Shown here piece after piece: positions 33,400-44,792 of a DNA stretch of 64,000 nucleotides; position 1 is the first letter of the stretch; the number at the start of each line of letters is the position of its first letter. Made by a program: the position numbers and the translations under genes. The notes beneath the pieces were generated by a model that was not told the origin of the DNA, did not search any database, and saw only the letters and a list, made by a program, of their open reading frames with translations. The stretch is taken from assembly GCF_902806685.2 (NCBI RefSeq), contig NC_048539.1, positions 5,344,501-5,408,500 of the forward strand, written 5' to 3'. This DNA is from Maniola hyperantus. Lineage: Eukaryota; Arthropoda; Insecta; Lepidoptera; Nymphalidae.

Positions 33400-33760
33400 C
33401 TCTTAGCTGGCGTTTAGTGTGTGTGGGTTTCGGCCGTTTGGCCGAAACGACCGCAGACGGGGGTACAGGCCTCTAGGCCTTGCCTCCTTTCCTGGGTGGG
33501 GCGCAGGGCAACTTTATGCCCTGGCGTTGTTCTTTAAGCCGGGATTTCACTGGCTAGGGCCCACCATCTTGGCTTGTGGCCCTAGTGGACTTTTCTTTCG
33601 TTTGTTCTCCGCGCTGCGGGTGGCAAAAGCCATTTCGCCGCGCGTGTCGCTTGTGAGGCTTTGCAATTATGCCGATTTTATACATATTTTGCCTTTCGAA
33701 ACCCTTGGCTGCCCCGCCCCACTCATTATCCGAACAGATTCTAAAATACACATAACTAAT
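33400..33760. other. GC-rich block right after HS6ST exon 2, unassigned
   Basis: It has a sharp rise in GC, with a TTTCGGCCGTTTGGCCGAAA palindromic start (33428-33447) and an open plus frame of 120 codons (33419-33781). Composition is unlike the surrounding intron. I recognise no domain. It may be the 3' part of a retroelement or a recent insertion. Confidence 0.4.
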
Positions 33761-34810
33761 TGCAGCAAGTTTGTATATTAATCAGCCACACAAGTTAGCA
33801 ACTGTGTAACTATGCCAGCAGTAGGAACGCCCCCGTAACCTGTGCCGTTTGTATTAATCAGCCTGTCGTTCTGTTGATTGGGTGACGCCTCGAGGCCGCC
33901 TGCCTTATTGTATCTAAGATATTATCTTATCGATATTTTATATGGCCTATTAGTTTTGTTGCCATAGTAAATACAAAGGACCGGAAAGGAATGGAGTACC
34001 TAGGTAATCATGGCACATGCATCAATACAAGAGGTCACAGGATCTCTAAGTAGCTCTAAACCTAATGTTAAATCGATAAGAAGGTATCCATTTACAACCA
34101 TCAAAAGGAAAACTACAAGAAAATAGTTAAGTAAGATAAATCTATCGAGTTTCATACCAAACTTGATAAAATTGCGGAACCGGCAAGGACCTGCATTGTG
34201 TTATCTTTTGTCCAAAGAATTCCATAGTAACATGAGCCTTGAAAAGTAGATCGTTCGTCAAATTGTAACGTGTTGCTACTAGATGGCACTACTAGTCGCA
34301 TAGATGGTTAAAAATACATTTCGAAGGATTTGTCATCGGCAGTGAAGTCATGGGCATCATCTAGTTTTTAATGAACTTCATAAATTTATCTCAATGAACT
34401 GACAAACCATTGAAGCATATTCTCCCGTAGCACTTTCCCGTTCCACCTTCTTGGGTGGAATAAAGCTTATCTTTTTCTCGCATAAACAATTCGGCACCTT
34501 TTTTTCGCAACAATCCATCACGACGGATCTAGGAAGTGAAGCAGCCAAACCGATCAATATTAAATGTAAAAAAGAAGACGTGAAGACGTGGTGAACATGT
34601 GAATTGTGAAGGATTGGGAAGTAGCTTGGCAAAGCCAACAAGCTTTAAGGGTTCATGCACACCGATTCTGGGGCAGAGGGTCGTGGCGACGTAACCTGTT
34701 CTAATTTCATGAACATGTTTTTATTTCAGTGAACTGCTTCGTGTGATATGTACCTAATGTACTCGTACCTATTTATTTTATTTATCTACAGGCACAGAAC
34801 ATGTTATTGT
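33761..34810. other. HS6ST intron 2, left: nothing recognised
   Basis: About 1 kb of AT-rich intron. An 87-codon open stretch on the minus strand (34378-34641) has no recognisable similarity. Confidence 0.4.
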
Positions 34811-35130
34811 GAACCAGATGATGCCCGTGACTTCGTTCGCGTGGATTTAGATTTTAAAAAAATCCCGTGGGAACATTTTGATTTTCCTGTATAAAAAGCA
34901 TCCAATGTCCATCTCCGGGCTGCAAGCTATCTCTGTACCAAATTTCATCAAAATCGGTTAAACGGATGGGTTTTTAAAAACCTGTGGGAACTCTTTGATT
35001 TTCTTAGATCGAAAGTACGCTATGTCCTTCCCCGAGATTCAAGCTATCACTGTACATAATGTTAAAATCGGGTTAATGGAAGGGGCGTGAAAAACTAGCA
35101 CACTGCAGACACACTTTCGCTGTATAATAT
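34811..35130. repeat. Helitron-like repeat family B, two fragments
   Basis: GATGATGCCCGTGACTTCGT, TCGCGTGGATTTAG and AAATCCCGTGGGAACATTTT lie at the left; TATCTCTGTACCAAATTTCA and AAAATCGGTTAAACGGATGG follow. A second GTGGGAACTCTTTGATTTTC block starts near 34984. At least two insertions are combined. Confidence 0.6.
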
Positions 35131-35781
35131 TTGTTTCGTATGGATATGGATGTCCTGAAATTAAAACCAAACTGTTTTCACTAAACCAAATCAGTAATCA
35201 TTTTATTACATGGTTTAAACTTTAAAGTTTTATTGAACGGTGTGTGGCTATGTAGGTTCTCCTTCTTCTTAATGTGCCTTACGAAGATTGGTAATCATCA
35301 GGGCGATTTCAACTTTGAGACGATCTTTGAACGATCTTGTGCTCTTTCCAAAACAACTGGACGTAAGTTTTTAAGCCACGATATCCTTCTGCGGCCAAGC
35401 CTCTTCCTGCTTGCTACTTTACAAGAAGGTAATAATCATAATATACGTACTGGACTTATTTGTATAAATACTCGTGTATCTAGTAGGTAGAATCATTCAT
35501 TACAGCCCGGAAAACACCTATTTCCTTTCTCGTTTAATGCGTCCGAGTTTACACGAATCGTACTAGTAGTAAGATTAGTCGCATTACAGTGTGCCTGTAA
35601 CCTTAGGGATAGGCATGCGTGCGATGACGTAGCGAAAATGAAAATGGCGGATTCTTTGTGAGAAAATGTAACGTCACGCCATTCTAAAGGCGTCCTCGCT
35701 AAATCAGTTTTAATTTTATGAGAACGAAAGTGCGATAAAAGTGGGTAAAAGCTTAACATTTTCATAGCACCTGACTTTTTA
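35131..35781. other. HS6ST intron 2: unassigned
   Basis: 650 bp without a supported feature. Open stretches of 85-90 codons exist on both strands (35233-35490 and 35493-35765), but neither has a recognised domain. Confidence 0.4.
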
Positions 35782-36208
35782 GGGTTCCGTACCTTAAAAA
35801 GAAAAAGGAACCCTTATAGGATCACTTCGTTGTCTATCTGTCTGTCTGTTGTGTCAGTCAAGAAACGTATAGGGTACTTCCGTAGATCTAGAATCATGAA
35901 ATTTGGCAGGTAGGTAGGCCTGGCACACGTAAGGGGAGAAATCCGAACACCGTGAATTTGTGGTCACATCACAAAAAAATATTTAAATGTGTTCATGAAC
36001 AAATTTTTTGTATTTTCAACTTTCAAAGTAAGATGTATATACCAAGTGGGGTATCATACATATGAAAGGGCTTTACCTGTACAATACTAAAACAGATTTT
36101 TTTTAATGCATGATAGTTTTTGATTTATCGTGCACAATGTCGAAAAAATACGATTGTAGTACGGAACCCTCGATGCGCGAGTCTGACTCGCATTTGGCCG
36201 GCTTTTTC
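35782..36208 (+). repeat. GGGTTCCG-family dispersed repeat, full length
   Basis: It runs from TTTTTAGGGTTCCGTACCTT to GCATTTGGCCGGCTTTTT, with the same ordered landmarks as 31038-31457. The inverted pair GGGTTCCGTAC (left) and GTACGGAACCC (right) is clear in this copy. Confidence 0.8.
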
Positions 36209-36587
36209 CGCTAAGATTAATTACGATCTAATGGCGAAGTTGAGTAAAATTGTAGGCATGTCTTTAAAAGTTATTCTATTGTTGGATAGTGGAATGTTCG
36301 TGGCCTGATATTGGATCTGCGTATACCTACGTACATTCCACATGTATGCTCTACACTTGCTCCTCTACGATATTATTTTACTACCCTATCGTTAGGAATA
36401 TTGACTGCAGTCTCGTATGGAAGGGCTGTCGCTCTTCTAATCGATTTCTACACGATATTGTTCAGCATAGATTCTACCTACCTTCTATGATATACCTCTG
36501 TTTGCCTGAAACTCTTGGCTCTTTCATCTTTGGCTAAAATATATAATACGCAGTAAGAATACTATAAATTCAGCCAATCACATGTAT

Positions 36588-36893
36588 TCATCATCATTAT
36601 CAATCTATCACCGATCTGCTACTGAGAACGAGTCTCCTTTTAGAATGAGAAGGCTTTAGGTTGCCACGCCTAATGCGAATCGGCAGATTTCACGCACCTT
36701 TGAGAACATTATGGAGAACTTATAGGCATAGGGGTTTCCTCACGATATTTTCCTTCACCGTTAAAACTAGTGATATTTCATCGCTTGAAACGCACAAAAC
36801 TCCGAAAAACGATGCAGCGATGATAGCCCAGTGCTTAAGGCGTCAGCTTTCTATTCGGGAGGTGCGAGGCTCGATCAGCGCTCGCACCTCTTA
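36588..36893 (-). mobile_element. tRNA-derived SINE (GTGATAGCC family)
   Basis: Reverse orientation, nearly full length. CATCATTATCAATCTATCAC at the left, GAGAACATTATGGAGAACTT and TTTCCTTCACCGTTAAA in the body, and the head with GAGGCTCGATCAGCGCTCGC and GATAGCCCAGTGCTTAAGGC. The last block reads like a tRNA A-box region on the plus strand, so head orientation in this copy is mixed. Confidence 0.65.
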
Positions 36894-37014
36894 ACTTTTT
36901 GGAATTTTGCAATTGTTGCAATGTGGTAATTACAATCCATCCATTCTTACAATATAGTTACTAGCCCTTTCGAATACTAAGATTTAAAAAAAAGAATATT
37001 ATAACTTAGCTAAC

Positions 37015-37147
37015 TAGCTAACTTCCCCTTTCCCTCCAATTAAGTGTTAAGCTAGTGCTAGGAGTAGGTACGACAGTAGTGCAACGGGTTTGAACCGCCG
37101 ACCTTTCGGATTTCAGTCCGCTCCTTTAACCGTTGAGCTATTCCAAA
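37015..37147 (-). mobile_element. tRNA-Phe-like SINE, reverse copy
   Basis: It contains the B box in reverse (GGGTTTGAACC), TTTCGGATTTCAGTCC with the anticodon loop and GTTGAGCTATTCC with the A box in reverse, as at 29572-29749. The body GCTAGTGCTAGGAGTAGGTA also matches. Confidence 0.75.
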
Positions 37148-37614
37148 TTCGAGACCGAAACCAATTCGAAACCAAGTTAAATAAAGCTTAGTTTGAGTTG
37201 TTATCAAGAAAGAGACAGAGCTTCGGCACTGCCGGTGTGTGCTGTGCTTTAGGCTGACCTCGCCATCACACGCGGCACGCATGTGTGCGTACTTCTTATA
37301 AAGCGTTGTATTGAACGGATCTTCTGTTACTTCAGTATTTTGTGCTAAGTGTTTACCAATTTCTTATCTTAATTGTTTCGTTTTTGTTGTTACGTGGTGA
37401 TAAATTGCTTTCTTGGAAGACGAATGTGCGGTATCTTTCTGCAATTGAATATAAAAAGTCCTAAGTCACAGTTCATCAGATCTGTCTAAGATATGGCAAA
37501 GAATTCTTTATTCACTAAATAATCAGCTTTGTCATGGTGCTACTGTCAGATAAATGACTACTGTTTTTGTTTTAAGGTGACACAGCACAGTTTGTTTCGT
37601 TATATATTCTCTAT

Positions 37615-37793
37615 AATATAAAAATAAATCACTAAATGTGTTGCTCATCGCAAATCTCGAGAACAGCTGAACCGATTTCTCCATTTTTTTAGTGATATTC
37701 CTTGAAGTACGAGGATGGTTCTTACGGAGAGAAAAATTTAAAAAAATTTAATCGACTGTTAGGCGGAACGAAGTTCGCCAGGGCAGCTAGTAC
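37615..37793 (+). mobile_element. Helitron-like repeat family C
   Basis: It contains CTCGAGAACAGCTGAACCGA and TATTCCTTGAAGTACGAGGA, and ends GGCGGAACGAAGTTCGCC (a hairpin) then AGGGCAGCTAGT. Hairpin plus CTAGT is the same end design as families A and B. Confidence 0.65.
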
Positions 37794-37865
37794 AGTATAT
37801 AAATAAGCCACTTATGGCCGAAATTAATTATAATCAACAATATAATATCTGTATTCTGTAACTAA

Positions 37866-38073
37866 ATACATAAAAGGAAAAGGTGACTGACTGACTGATC
37901 TATCAACGCACAGCACAAACTACTGGACGAATCGGGCTGAAATCAGGATGCAGATATGACGTAGACTTTGCTAAGAAATAATTTTTTGAAATTTAAATCT
38001 CTAAAAGAGTAAAATAGGGGTTTAAAATTTCTGAAGTCAACGTGGACGAAGTCGAGGGCATAGCTAGTCTGTC
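37866..38073 (+). mobile_element. Helitron-like repeat family A
   Basis: It begins AAATACATAAAAGGAAAAGG, has GTGACTGACTGACTGATCTA, TCAACGCACAGCACAAACTA and CTGGACGAATCGGGCTGAAA, and ends ACGTGGACGAAGTCGAGGGC ATAGCTAGT. Confidence 0.7.
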
Positions 38074-38685
38074 GATAAGTTACTTGGCAACATTGTTATT
38101 TATCAAAAAAGACCGTACAATTCTTAACAAATAACATCTTATCGACAGATTACCTCACCGGCTTCATTAATCGAAATTTAAAAGGGGTGATGACTTTTGA
38201 AAATCTTAGAAAAACAAAAAGTTTTATAAATATTCGCCTTACGGCCTTACATAAAAAAACTTAAGTTGACGACTTGGCTAGTTATCGAGTCATTAAACCC
38301 ATTGCCAGCTTTTAATTGCGTTCTGTATGGTTGAGTGGCAGTTTGTAATTATAAACGTTATGGCTTTTTTTATTTTCATATTTTCCAGCGTTGAAACTTA
38401 ATTTATTGCGCTAAAGCGTCGTAAAAGTAGGTAAAAGAACCATAATGTTACCTCTACCTGCATTTATAATATTATGCAGTGGCGTGCATATGGAACCCAT
38501 TCAGTCAGGGTAGTTTAATGTATAAGAAAATAAAACGAGTTACTAATTGCCGCATAAATCGGAAAGAACTTGTCAGTTTATTCATCAGTTTTCATCAGCT
38601 CTATTACTATAGTGAGGTATACCTGTAGATAAACGAGGCGAAAAAAATAAAAGGTACTTTGTACGGAATTGTGTGGGCTCATTTA
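38074..38685. other. HS6ST intron 2: old repeat, otherwise nothing recognised
   Basis: GTCGATAAGTTACTTGGCAA (38072) to the AACATCTTATCGACAGATTA region forms a short inverted arrangement, and diverged copies are at 30480 and 42740. The rest is AT-rich. Confidence 0.45.
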
Positions 38686-38689
38686 GAAG

Positions 38690-38875
38690 GTTGAATCAAT
38701 CAACCTGTTTGCGTCCACTGTTGGACATAATATTATGTCTTCCCGAGAGCGCGCCACCTTACACAGTCCTCGGCCTTCCTCATCCACCCACTTCCCGCTA
38801 CCTTCTTAAGATTGTCAGTCCAGCGGATTGGAGGTCGTCCCACACTGCTTGCTAGTACGTGGTCTCTCACACCAA
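38690..38875 (-). mobile_element. LINE 3' fragment
   Basis: It has TCAATCAACCTGTTTGCGTC then CACTGTTGGACATAATATTA and GGATTGGAGGTCGTCCCACA. The pattern (distance to GTCCACTGCTGGACATAGG and the GRPP-like motif in reverse) is that of a LINE polyprotein end. It is broken. Confidence 0.55.
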
Positions 38876-38879
38876 AACA

Positions 38880-40215
38880 CATTAAGAAGGTTCAATTAAA
38901 GTAAATCATTTTCAGTAAACGATGATAAATAATCTACTACGGCTATCATAAAAAAAATCAGCGACTTCATCGACTTTCATATGACTTTCATCGTTTATTA
39001 TATTTTATATATATGGCATCAAAATTGGAATCAATAATAATTTTATTATAGTCACCGATCCATCACGTCTTCCACTGCCAAGGGTCTAGAATACAAATAA
39101 ATAAATATTTGAATATAAATCTTTGATAGCTGATGGTGTGTGTTCTTAGAATAATAACACTGGTTGTGTTTCACTACAAATGATTCACTTTAGACAGTAG
39201 GTACGACTGTGTAAGTGCATCATAAAGAATGCATGAAATTAAAACTAATATGTGACATAGAAACTGATAACATTAGCATACACGGTGTAGAATTATGCAT
39301 ACCAAGTTAATTCTAACTAGGTCAAGAGTTAGGTCACAGTGGAGGAGTGTTTCCTACCGCATAGTAAATATTTAACGCCTTGGTGCTTGCACTAGCGGTC
39401 TGTAGCGACTTCCACTTACTGCCGAAGTACAGGCAATATTCAGGGGACGTGATATACTGACGTAAGGGGCACAGCACACGCGATCCTTTAAAATCGGTGA
39501 TCAACGACTTCCATTGTCAGTTACACTTGAGAGTGGTATGCCAGAGACTCGGTAAATTACTGCGGCTGGCGTTTGAATGGGTGCAGACTGCAGAGTAAAA
39601 CGTTGACTGCATAGCTTTCGAGCTTCCTCACGATCAAAATATGTGCGAAATTAAAACTTCAATTGCAGCTTCTAGCTTCTGAAAAACCATCAAATCGCCA
39701 ATTTCTGATGCAAACAGTATCGTATGTGCTTTGCATCTAAATTGGAATGCGGTAAATGCGGCATCCTTAAGTTCCACGATTTGCCAACAAATTTCCCACA
39801 AATAATATAAAATAGGTGGTTTATATTTTCTTGGGCTTAAAATTTGTTTTAGTCCACGCAGACGAAGTCACGGGCCTAAGTTAGTTTAATATTCACGGAA
39901 TATTTTGTTGGACACTCGTGCGAAGCCGGAGTAAGTGTAGTAAATATCAAGTCAGTAACTTTGCACTAAGCTAAATTGGGATTGTTGGTTTGAAGTTCAA
40001 ACTGACTTTAGTATTCAAACTTTGAAGTCTCAGGATAATGTCTGCCCTATCCACGTAAAGTTCGGGGATCGATTTTGTTAAAACTTGGAGTAGGTATAAG
40101 TAATTATAGAATTATTTTTGAATTGCCAGAGATTCATCTAAACCAATCCAGTGCTTTCGCGTAAAGCGACATATTATCTACTTGCACGAACATTTTCGTT
40201 TCATTTATTTTATCA
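38880..40215. other. HS6ST intron 2: unassigned
   Basis: About 1.3 kb. AGTAAATATTTAACGCCTTG (39361) resembles AGTGAATATTTAACGCCACG (40600), so a diverged repeat is present twice. TTAGTCCACGCAGACGAAGT (39850) is a stray family A/B end. No gene is supported. Confidence 0.4.
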
Positions 40216-40332
40216 CTAGCTTATGCTCGCGACTTCGTTTGCGTGTACTAAATAATTTTTTTTTACTGCCCTTAAGGGTTAAATTTTCAAAAATCCATTC
40301 TTAGCGGATGCCTACGTCATCTTGCACCTGCA
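40216..40332 (-). repeat. Helitron-like family A, short reverse copy
   Basis: ACTAGCTTATGCTCGCGACT, TCGTTTGCGTG and AGCGGATGCCTACGTCATCT; truncated after that. Confidence 0.65.
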
Positions 40333-40369
40333 CCTGTAATGTACGTGTTAAGCAATGTCACTTGCTTTG

Positions 40370-40530
40370 ACTGTGAAAGAAAGAACTTCGTGAGGAAACC
40401 TGCATGCTTGAGAGTTCATCCATAACGTTCTCAAAAGTGTGTAAAGTCTGCCAATCTGCACTTGGCCAGCGTGGTACTATGACTCTTCTCGATTCGTCAG
40501 TTGTGGACTGGCGATGGATTAAGATTAGGG
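40370..40530 (+). mobile_element. tRNA-derived SINE (GTGATAGCC family), 5'-truncated
   Basis: GAGGAAACCTGCATGCTTGA, TTCTCAAAAGTGTGTAAAGT and AATCTGCACTTGGCCAGCGT, ending near GGACTGGCGATGGATTAAGA. Confidence 0.7.
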
Positions 40531-40761
40531 GGTTTGGTTTGAACCTTTATCTTGATTGGTAATATTTTTGGGTCCATATTAAGGCCTCTTCACGTCGTCG
40601 TAGTGAATATTTAACGCCACGTTAGTTTCGGCATCGTAGCGGTTTTCGTACTTATTGCCTCGGCCTACAATATTGAGTAGGTAGAGCGCGGCTTAGTGTG
40701 CGAATATAAAGGATTCATCGGATGCGGTAGTTTTATGTTATACCCATTCTTCTTTATATTT

Positions 40762-41035
40762 CACTAGCATATGCCCGCGACATCGTCCGCGTGGATTACA
40801 AAAATTTCGAATCCCTATTTTATCCCCTTAGGGGTTAAATTTTTAACCGACTTCCAAAAAGGAGGTGGTTCTCAATACGGCCCGTAATTTTTTTCAGAAA
40901 TACTTAGCGGATGTCTACGTGATAATAGCTGACTGCATGCCAAATTTCAGCCCGACCCGTCCAGTAGTTTGAGCTGTGCGTTGATAGATCAGTCAGTCAG
41001 TCAGTCCCCTTTTCGTTTTATATATTTAGACTAGC
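40762..41035 (-). mobile_element. Helitron-like family A, reverse copy with internal insertion
   Basis: ACTAGCATATGCCCGCGACA, TCGTCCGCGTGGATTAC and AGCGGATGTCTACGTGATAA, ending in GTCAGTCAGTCAGTCCCCTT then TTATATATTTAGA. A CCGACTTCCAAAAAGGAGGT segment inside (about 40848-40890) is not in other copies. Confidence 0.65.
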
Positions 41036-41658
41036 TGATCCGCCCGGGTGCGCTCGAGTGAAATTTGATATAAGTACCTATATCATCATAATCAACCTAT
41101 GATAATTGCTATGAATAGACGTGAAATAGATACCTACTGTAAGGGATCTGTTGAAACAGAGCGAAATTTCAACCGCATTGTAAATATTTGATGCCATGTT
41201 GATTTTAACGAAGGTTAGTCTATCTACCAACTGTTGAACCTAGAGATTAACTCTATTATTTGACGTTAGTAAGGAAATAGAGACAATAATGACCAGAACA
41301 ATGGATGGGAGTAAACTCGACTATGACTATTGTCACCCAACTCGAGCTGAGTCAGAATCATATAGGACTAGAATCTATGGTAAAGTGCGCGTTAGAACTC
41401 AACACGCAATTAAGGTAGGGGTTCTGTAGTTATGCTAGTTGCTCAAAACTTTTGTGGTTATTATTTCGTAAGCGGTAGTTTTATTTTCAAAAACTGTCAG
41501 AAGCTTCATAATAACTACGAAATATGTACTATTCAACCAGTTGAGCTTTTTTTGACTTTCGCTTTTCATGAAAAATTCTCTTAAACATTGGCACCGCGTC
41601 TAGTCATAGAAAATATTAAAGTCGACCTGGAAGTAAAACCAAATTGTTTCAAACGTTG

Positions 41659-42025
41659 CACCTGATTACCACCGCCTTGTAATCGTAAAAGGTAGCGCGT
41701 CGTTTCAGCGTTAAGTATCAACTACGTTGCTACTTGCTACATATTGACAAGAGCATGTTGTTCGTAGTTTCAAACGCAATAATACTATCAAAATATATTG
41801 AGACACCGATTCCCACCACGCCGCGTTGTTAGGTTGTTTCGGCGTAGTATAAACTATGTGGCTACTAGCTGCGATATTGAGAAGTGCATGTTGTTTGTAG
41901 TTTCAAATGTAATAATATAAAATAGTTAGAAACACCGATTGCCACCGCGTTGTAAGGTTGCACTTCAATGTTTCTACTTGCTCCTGTCTATGATATTGGG
42001 AAGAGCATGTTGTTCGAATGCAAAT
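41659..42025 (+). repeat. Degenerate tandem repeat, three units of about 100-145 bp
   Basis: Units start near 41659, 41804 and 41933. Each has CACC(T)GATT-CCACC-CG at the start, a stretch with CTACTTGCT or CTACTAGCTGC, then ATATTGA/GGGAAG(A)GCATGTTGTT and TTTCAAA-G-AATAATA. The third unit is shortened. Confidence 0.75.
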
Positions 42026-42558
42026 GCGATGCATCCGACGACGTTTACATTTGCCTCTATTCCTAGGAAAGATGAAGATTTGAATGTTAATAGTTCTTAT
42101 TGAACCGCTGAACACGTAGTAGTCGAAGCTAGTAAAAAAAAATATACATTAGAATGCTTACATGTCTGAACTGGCAACTTTTCGATTTTGTAGTATTGGC
42201 AAAGAGATTTTGTGGTATTGTCCGTGACTTTGTCGGCGTAATTTCCCATGAAATTAAGAAATTATCCCGCTGCAAAAGGCCTATCGCCAAATTAAGGTCA
42301 ACTGCAAATAAAACTTGATTTTCATGTCTATAACTTCTCTTGGTTTATAATTCCCATACAAACTTAAATCTCCTATTTTACCACCCTACTGTGGTAAATT
42401 CCTAAAATAGCTTACGTGTCATGGCCCCATGGGATGTTGTCGTTACAATAATCTAAATCAGTTTAACTGTCCTTGTACAACTGATCTTCCGTATCACACT
42501 TAAAAGTATCCTTTTTAAGACTTATTTTGGCATTTATTCCACACGCTGACCACCTGAG

Positions 42559-42668
42559 TCTAAAGTGCAGTAACAACAATAGCACAATTTCGAGAAAAAC
42601 ACCCCTAAAGTAATTCCCTTTAGGCGTTTTTCTCAAAGTCGTGTTTCTGCTCTTACTGCACTTTAGGT
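42559..42668. mobile_element. Foldback MITE (CTAAAGTGCAGTAA ends)
   Basis: The left arm CTAAAGTGCAGTAACAACAA with GAGAAAAACACCCCTAAAG is matched in reverse by CTTTAGGCGTTTTTCTCAAA and CTCTTACTGCACTTTAGG. Arms are about 50 bp with about 10 bp between them. Confidence 0.85.
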
Positions 42669-43307
42669 TCGGGAAGGTTGTGCAAGAAACCGCAAAAAAT
42701 AAATTAACGGCTGAAATTAATAATAATCAAACCTATCTTTAATCTGTCGATAAGTTACTTAGCGACGTTGTCATTGCGAAAAATTGTTATTGTATGGTAT
42801 TTTTTCACAAATAACCATGCTGATTGCTGATAGATAGATTATTATACATAGATTAATAATTTTCGGCCGTTTACTGACGTTTGTGTCTTTTAGATAAAGT
42901 TTCTTAGCTCAAATTCGTTATTCTGTGAATAATCAAGTAGGCGAGGGAATATAGTTGAATGAACACTAAACAGTTTCCTGTGTCTCCGAAATGAGAGTAC
43001 GTGACACGATTATATTAAACGAAACAATACGTTTATTTGTTTCAAACATGTCTACAGGTATTTTTTGGTTGTCACAAGTTATTATTATTTGACCAACTGC
43101 GAAAAACAGCGTTGAAATTGAAAACAAAACGTATCGAATTGAGAATATACGTACTAATATTTTGTTTGGAAATCAGTTTAAAATAGGAATGCCATTCTCA
43201 CGGTTTTGGGGGTACCCCAAGCATCACTTCATTACAACTAGTACATAGCCAAAGACTTATTTTTTTAAAATTTATAGACTAGCACTTGGCTGTAATCGGA
43301 ACTGGTG
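42669..43307. other. HS6ST intron 2: unassigned
   Basis: AT-rich. It includes the third diverged copy of the GTCGATAAGTTACTTAGCGA repeat (42748). No ORF is supported. Confidence 0.4.
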
Positions 43308-43385
43308 GCGAGTGATGATGTAGCCTAAGATGGAGCGCGCTAGCCTAGAAGATTCTTATTCACTCTTGACCAATATTATAATTGA
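43308..43385 (-). mobile_element. LINE 3' tail, reverse
   Basis: GTGATGATGTAGCCTAAGAT, GGAGCGCGCTAGCCTAGAAG and CTTATTCACTCTTGA are the reverse of the LINE end at 22785 and 54400. Confidence 0.65.
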
Positions 43386-43431
43386 AGAAGAAAACTGATG
43401 CTGGAAGGAACTGATTGCCGCGCTCGTGCGT

Positions 43432-43800
43432 TCCGGGTTCCGTACCTCAGAAAGGAAAAAGAAACCCTCATAGGATCACTTCGTTGTCTGTCTGTCTATT
43501 GTGTCTGTCAAGACACGCTTCCCGTTGACCTAGAATCATGAAAATTGGCAGGTAACGATGCTAGCACAAGTAAAGGGAAAATCCGAAAATCATGAATTTG
43601 TTGTTATATCACAAAATATAAAAAATGTGTTCTTAAACAAAAAAAATACTAAATCTCATTATACATGATGCTGTCCGTTTTAAACTTGCACGAGGTCACG
43701 AATGAACGATGGGCTAGGTGTAGGATTAAAAAGTGTTATTTTTGTACGATGGTGCGGAACCCTCAGTGTGCTAGTCTGATTCGCACTTACCGGTTTTTAT
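43432..43800 (+). repeat. GGGTTCCG-family dispersed repeat, shortened
   Basis: GGGTTCCGTACCTCAGAAAG, then ACTTCGTTGTCTGTCTGTC and ATCATGAAAATTGGCAGGTA, ending GCGGAACCCTCAGTGTGC and TTCGCACTTACCGG. An internal part is deleted or replaced. Confidence 0.75.
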
Positions 43801-44792
43801 GACCTGCCATTAAATTGGTATCTACCTAATACCTACCTTAAGTAGGTATAAACCCTCTGCAGTCTGCACGCCATTGGCTGCAGGGTTATAGATATGTAGT
43901 ATTCAAAGATCTTCTATATGTACTCATAACCACCTTTCAAAGCGACCTACCATTTCGTTTTACAGGCGATAACCGTACCATCGCATCGTCGTTTCGTCGC
44001 CCCTCTAATCTTTCCTAACTCCATGTCCTCCCGAACAAAGGATAAATGTATTCAGACCCGACTTAAATTTTATACCTCATGTATGAATATGAACACGGTT
44101 ACGTATAAAATCCTGTTAAGTCCACATTGTTTAGCACCGCAACGTACCTCCTGACTCTTGTTAAACGTCTATTGTTAACTTTAATGTCTGGATGGATATG
44201 ACAGTCTGTAAATGTTAATTGGTGCATGTATTTGTTCATCAGTGACCTCTAACAAGAGCTTTTTTATGCTTTTGGCGTCACCGGTGTGTAAATCTGCTTA
44301 AATTTGAGATTCTAGACTTATTTTGATCAAAATTGAAGCAATATAAATAAAAAGATAATATAGATAGAATAGAAAGATATTCAAAAAAATTCAGGTGCTT
44401 TTAAATTGGCAAAAGAGTATCACTGCACTGGTTCGAAATATTAAGTATGACTTCGGACTGGCATTTTTCGCTAATTTTTCTGTGGTTTTTGCATGTTGTA
44501 AAATGTAATACAACAAACAAACAGACAAGCACAACGACTATAATTTTATAATAATAGTAAAGAATTAATTGATCCTTCTTAAAATTTGATATTTCCAAGA
44601 CATAGGTCTTGATATAACATTCACCAGATTTCCTCTCCAACCTTTACACATTTCATTGATCATTTCCGCTCCTCGTGCAAAGGTCAGTCGCAAAATGAAA
44701 AGGTTCTGCAGTTCAAATAGCCTGTGTACCTGTGTTATTGGCCCTGGTGATATATAGTTTCACTTAAATGAATTGTTACATAGTACAGTAGG
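43801..44792. other. HS6ST intron 2: nothing recognised
   Basis: About 1 kb AT-rich. TTTCCGCTCCTCGTGC (44665) resembles TTTCCGCGCTTCGTGC (45725), so another diverged repeat may span both. No gene is supported. Confidence 0.4.

Noticed and set aside
33419..33781. 120-codon open frame as an extra gene
   Set aside because: No ATG-led conserved domain. It is a GC-rich block where long frames arise by chance. Kept only as an unassigned block.
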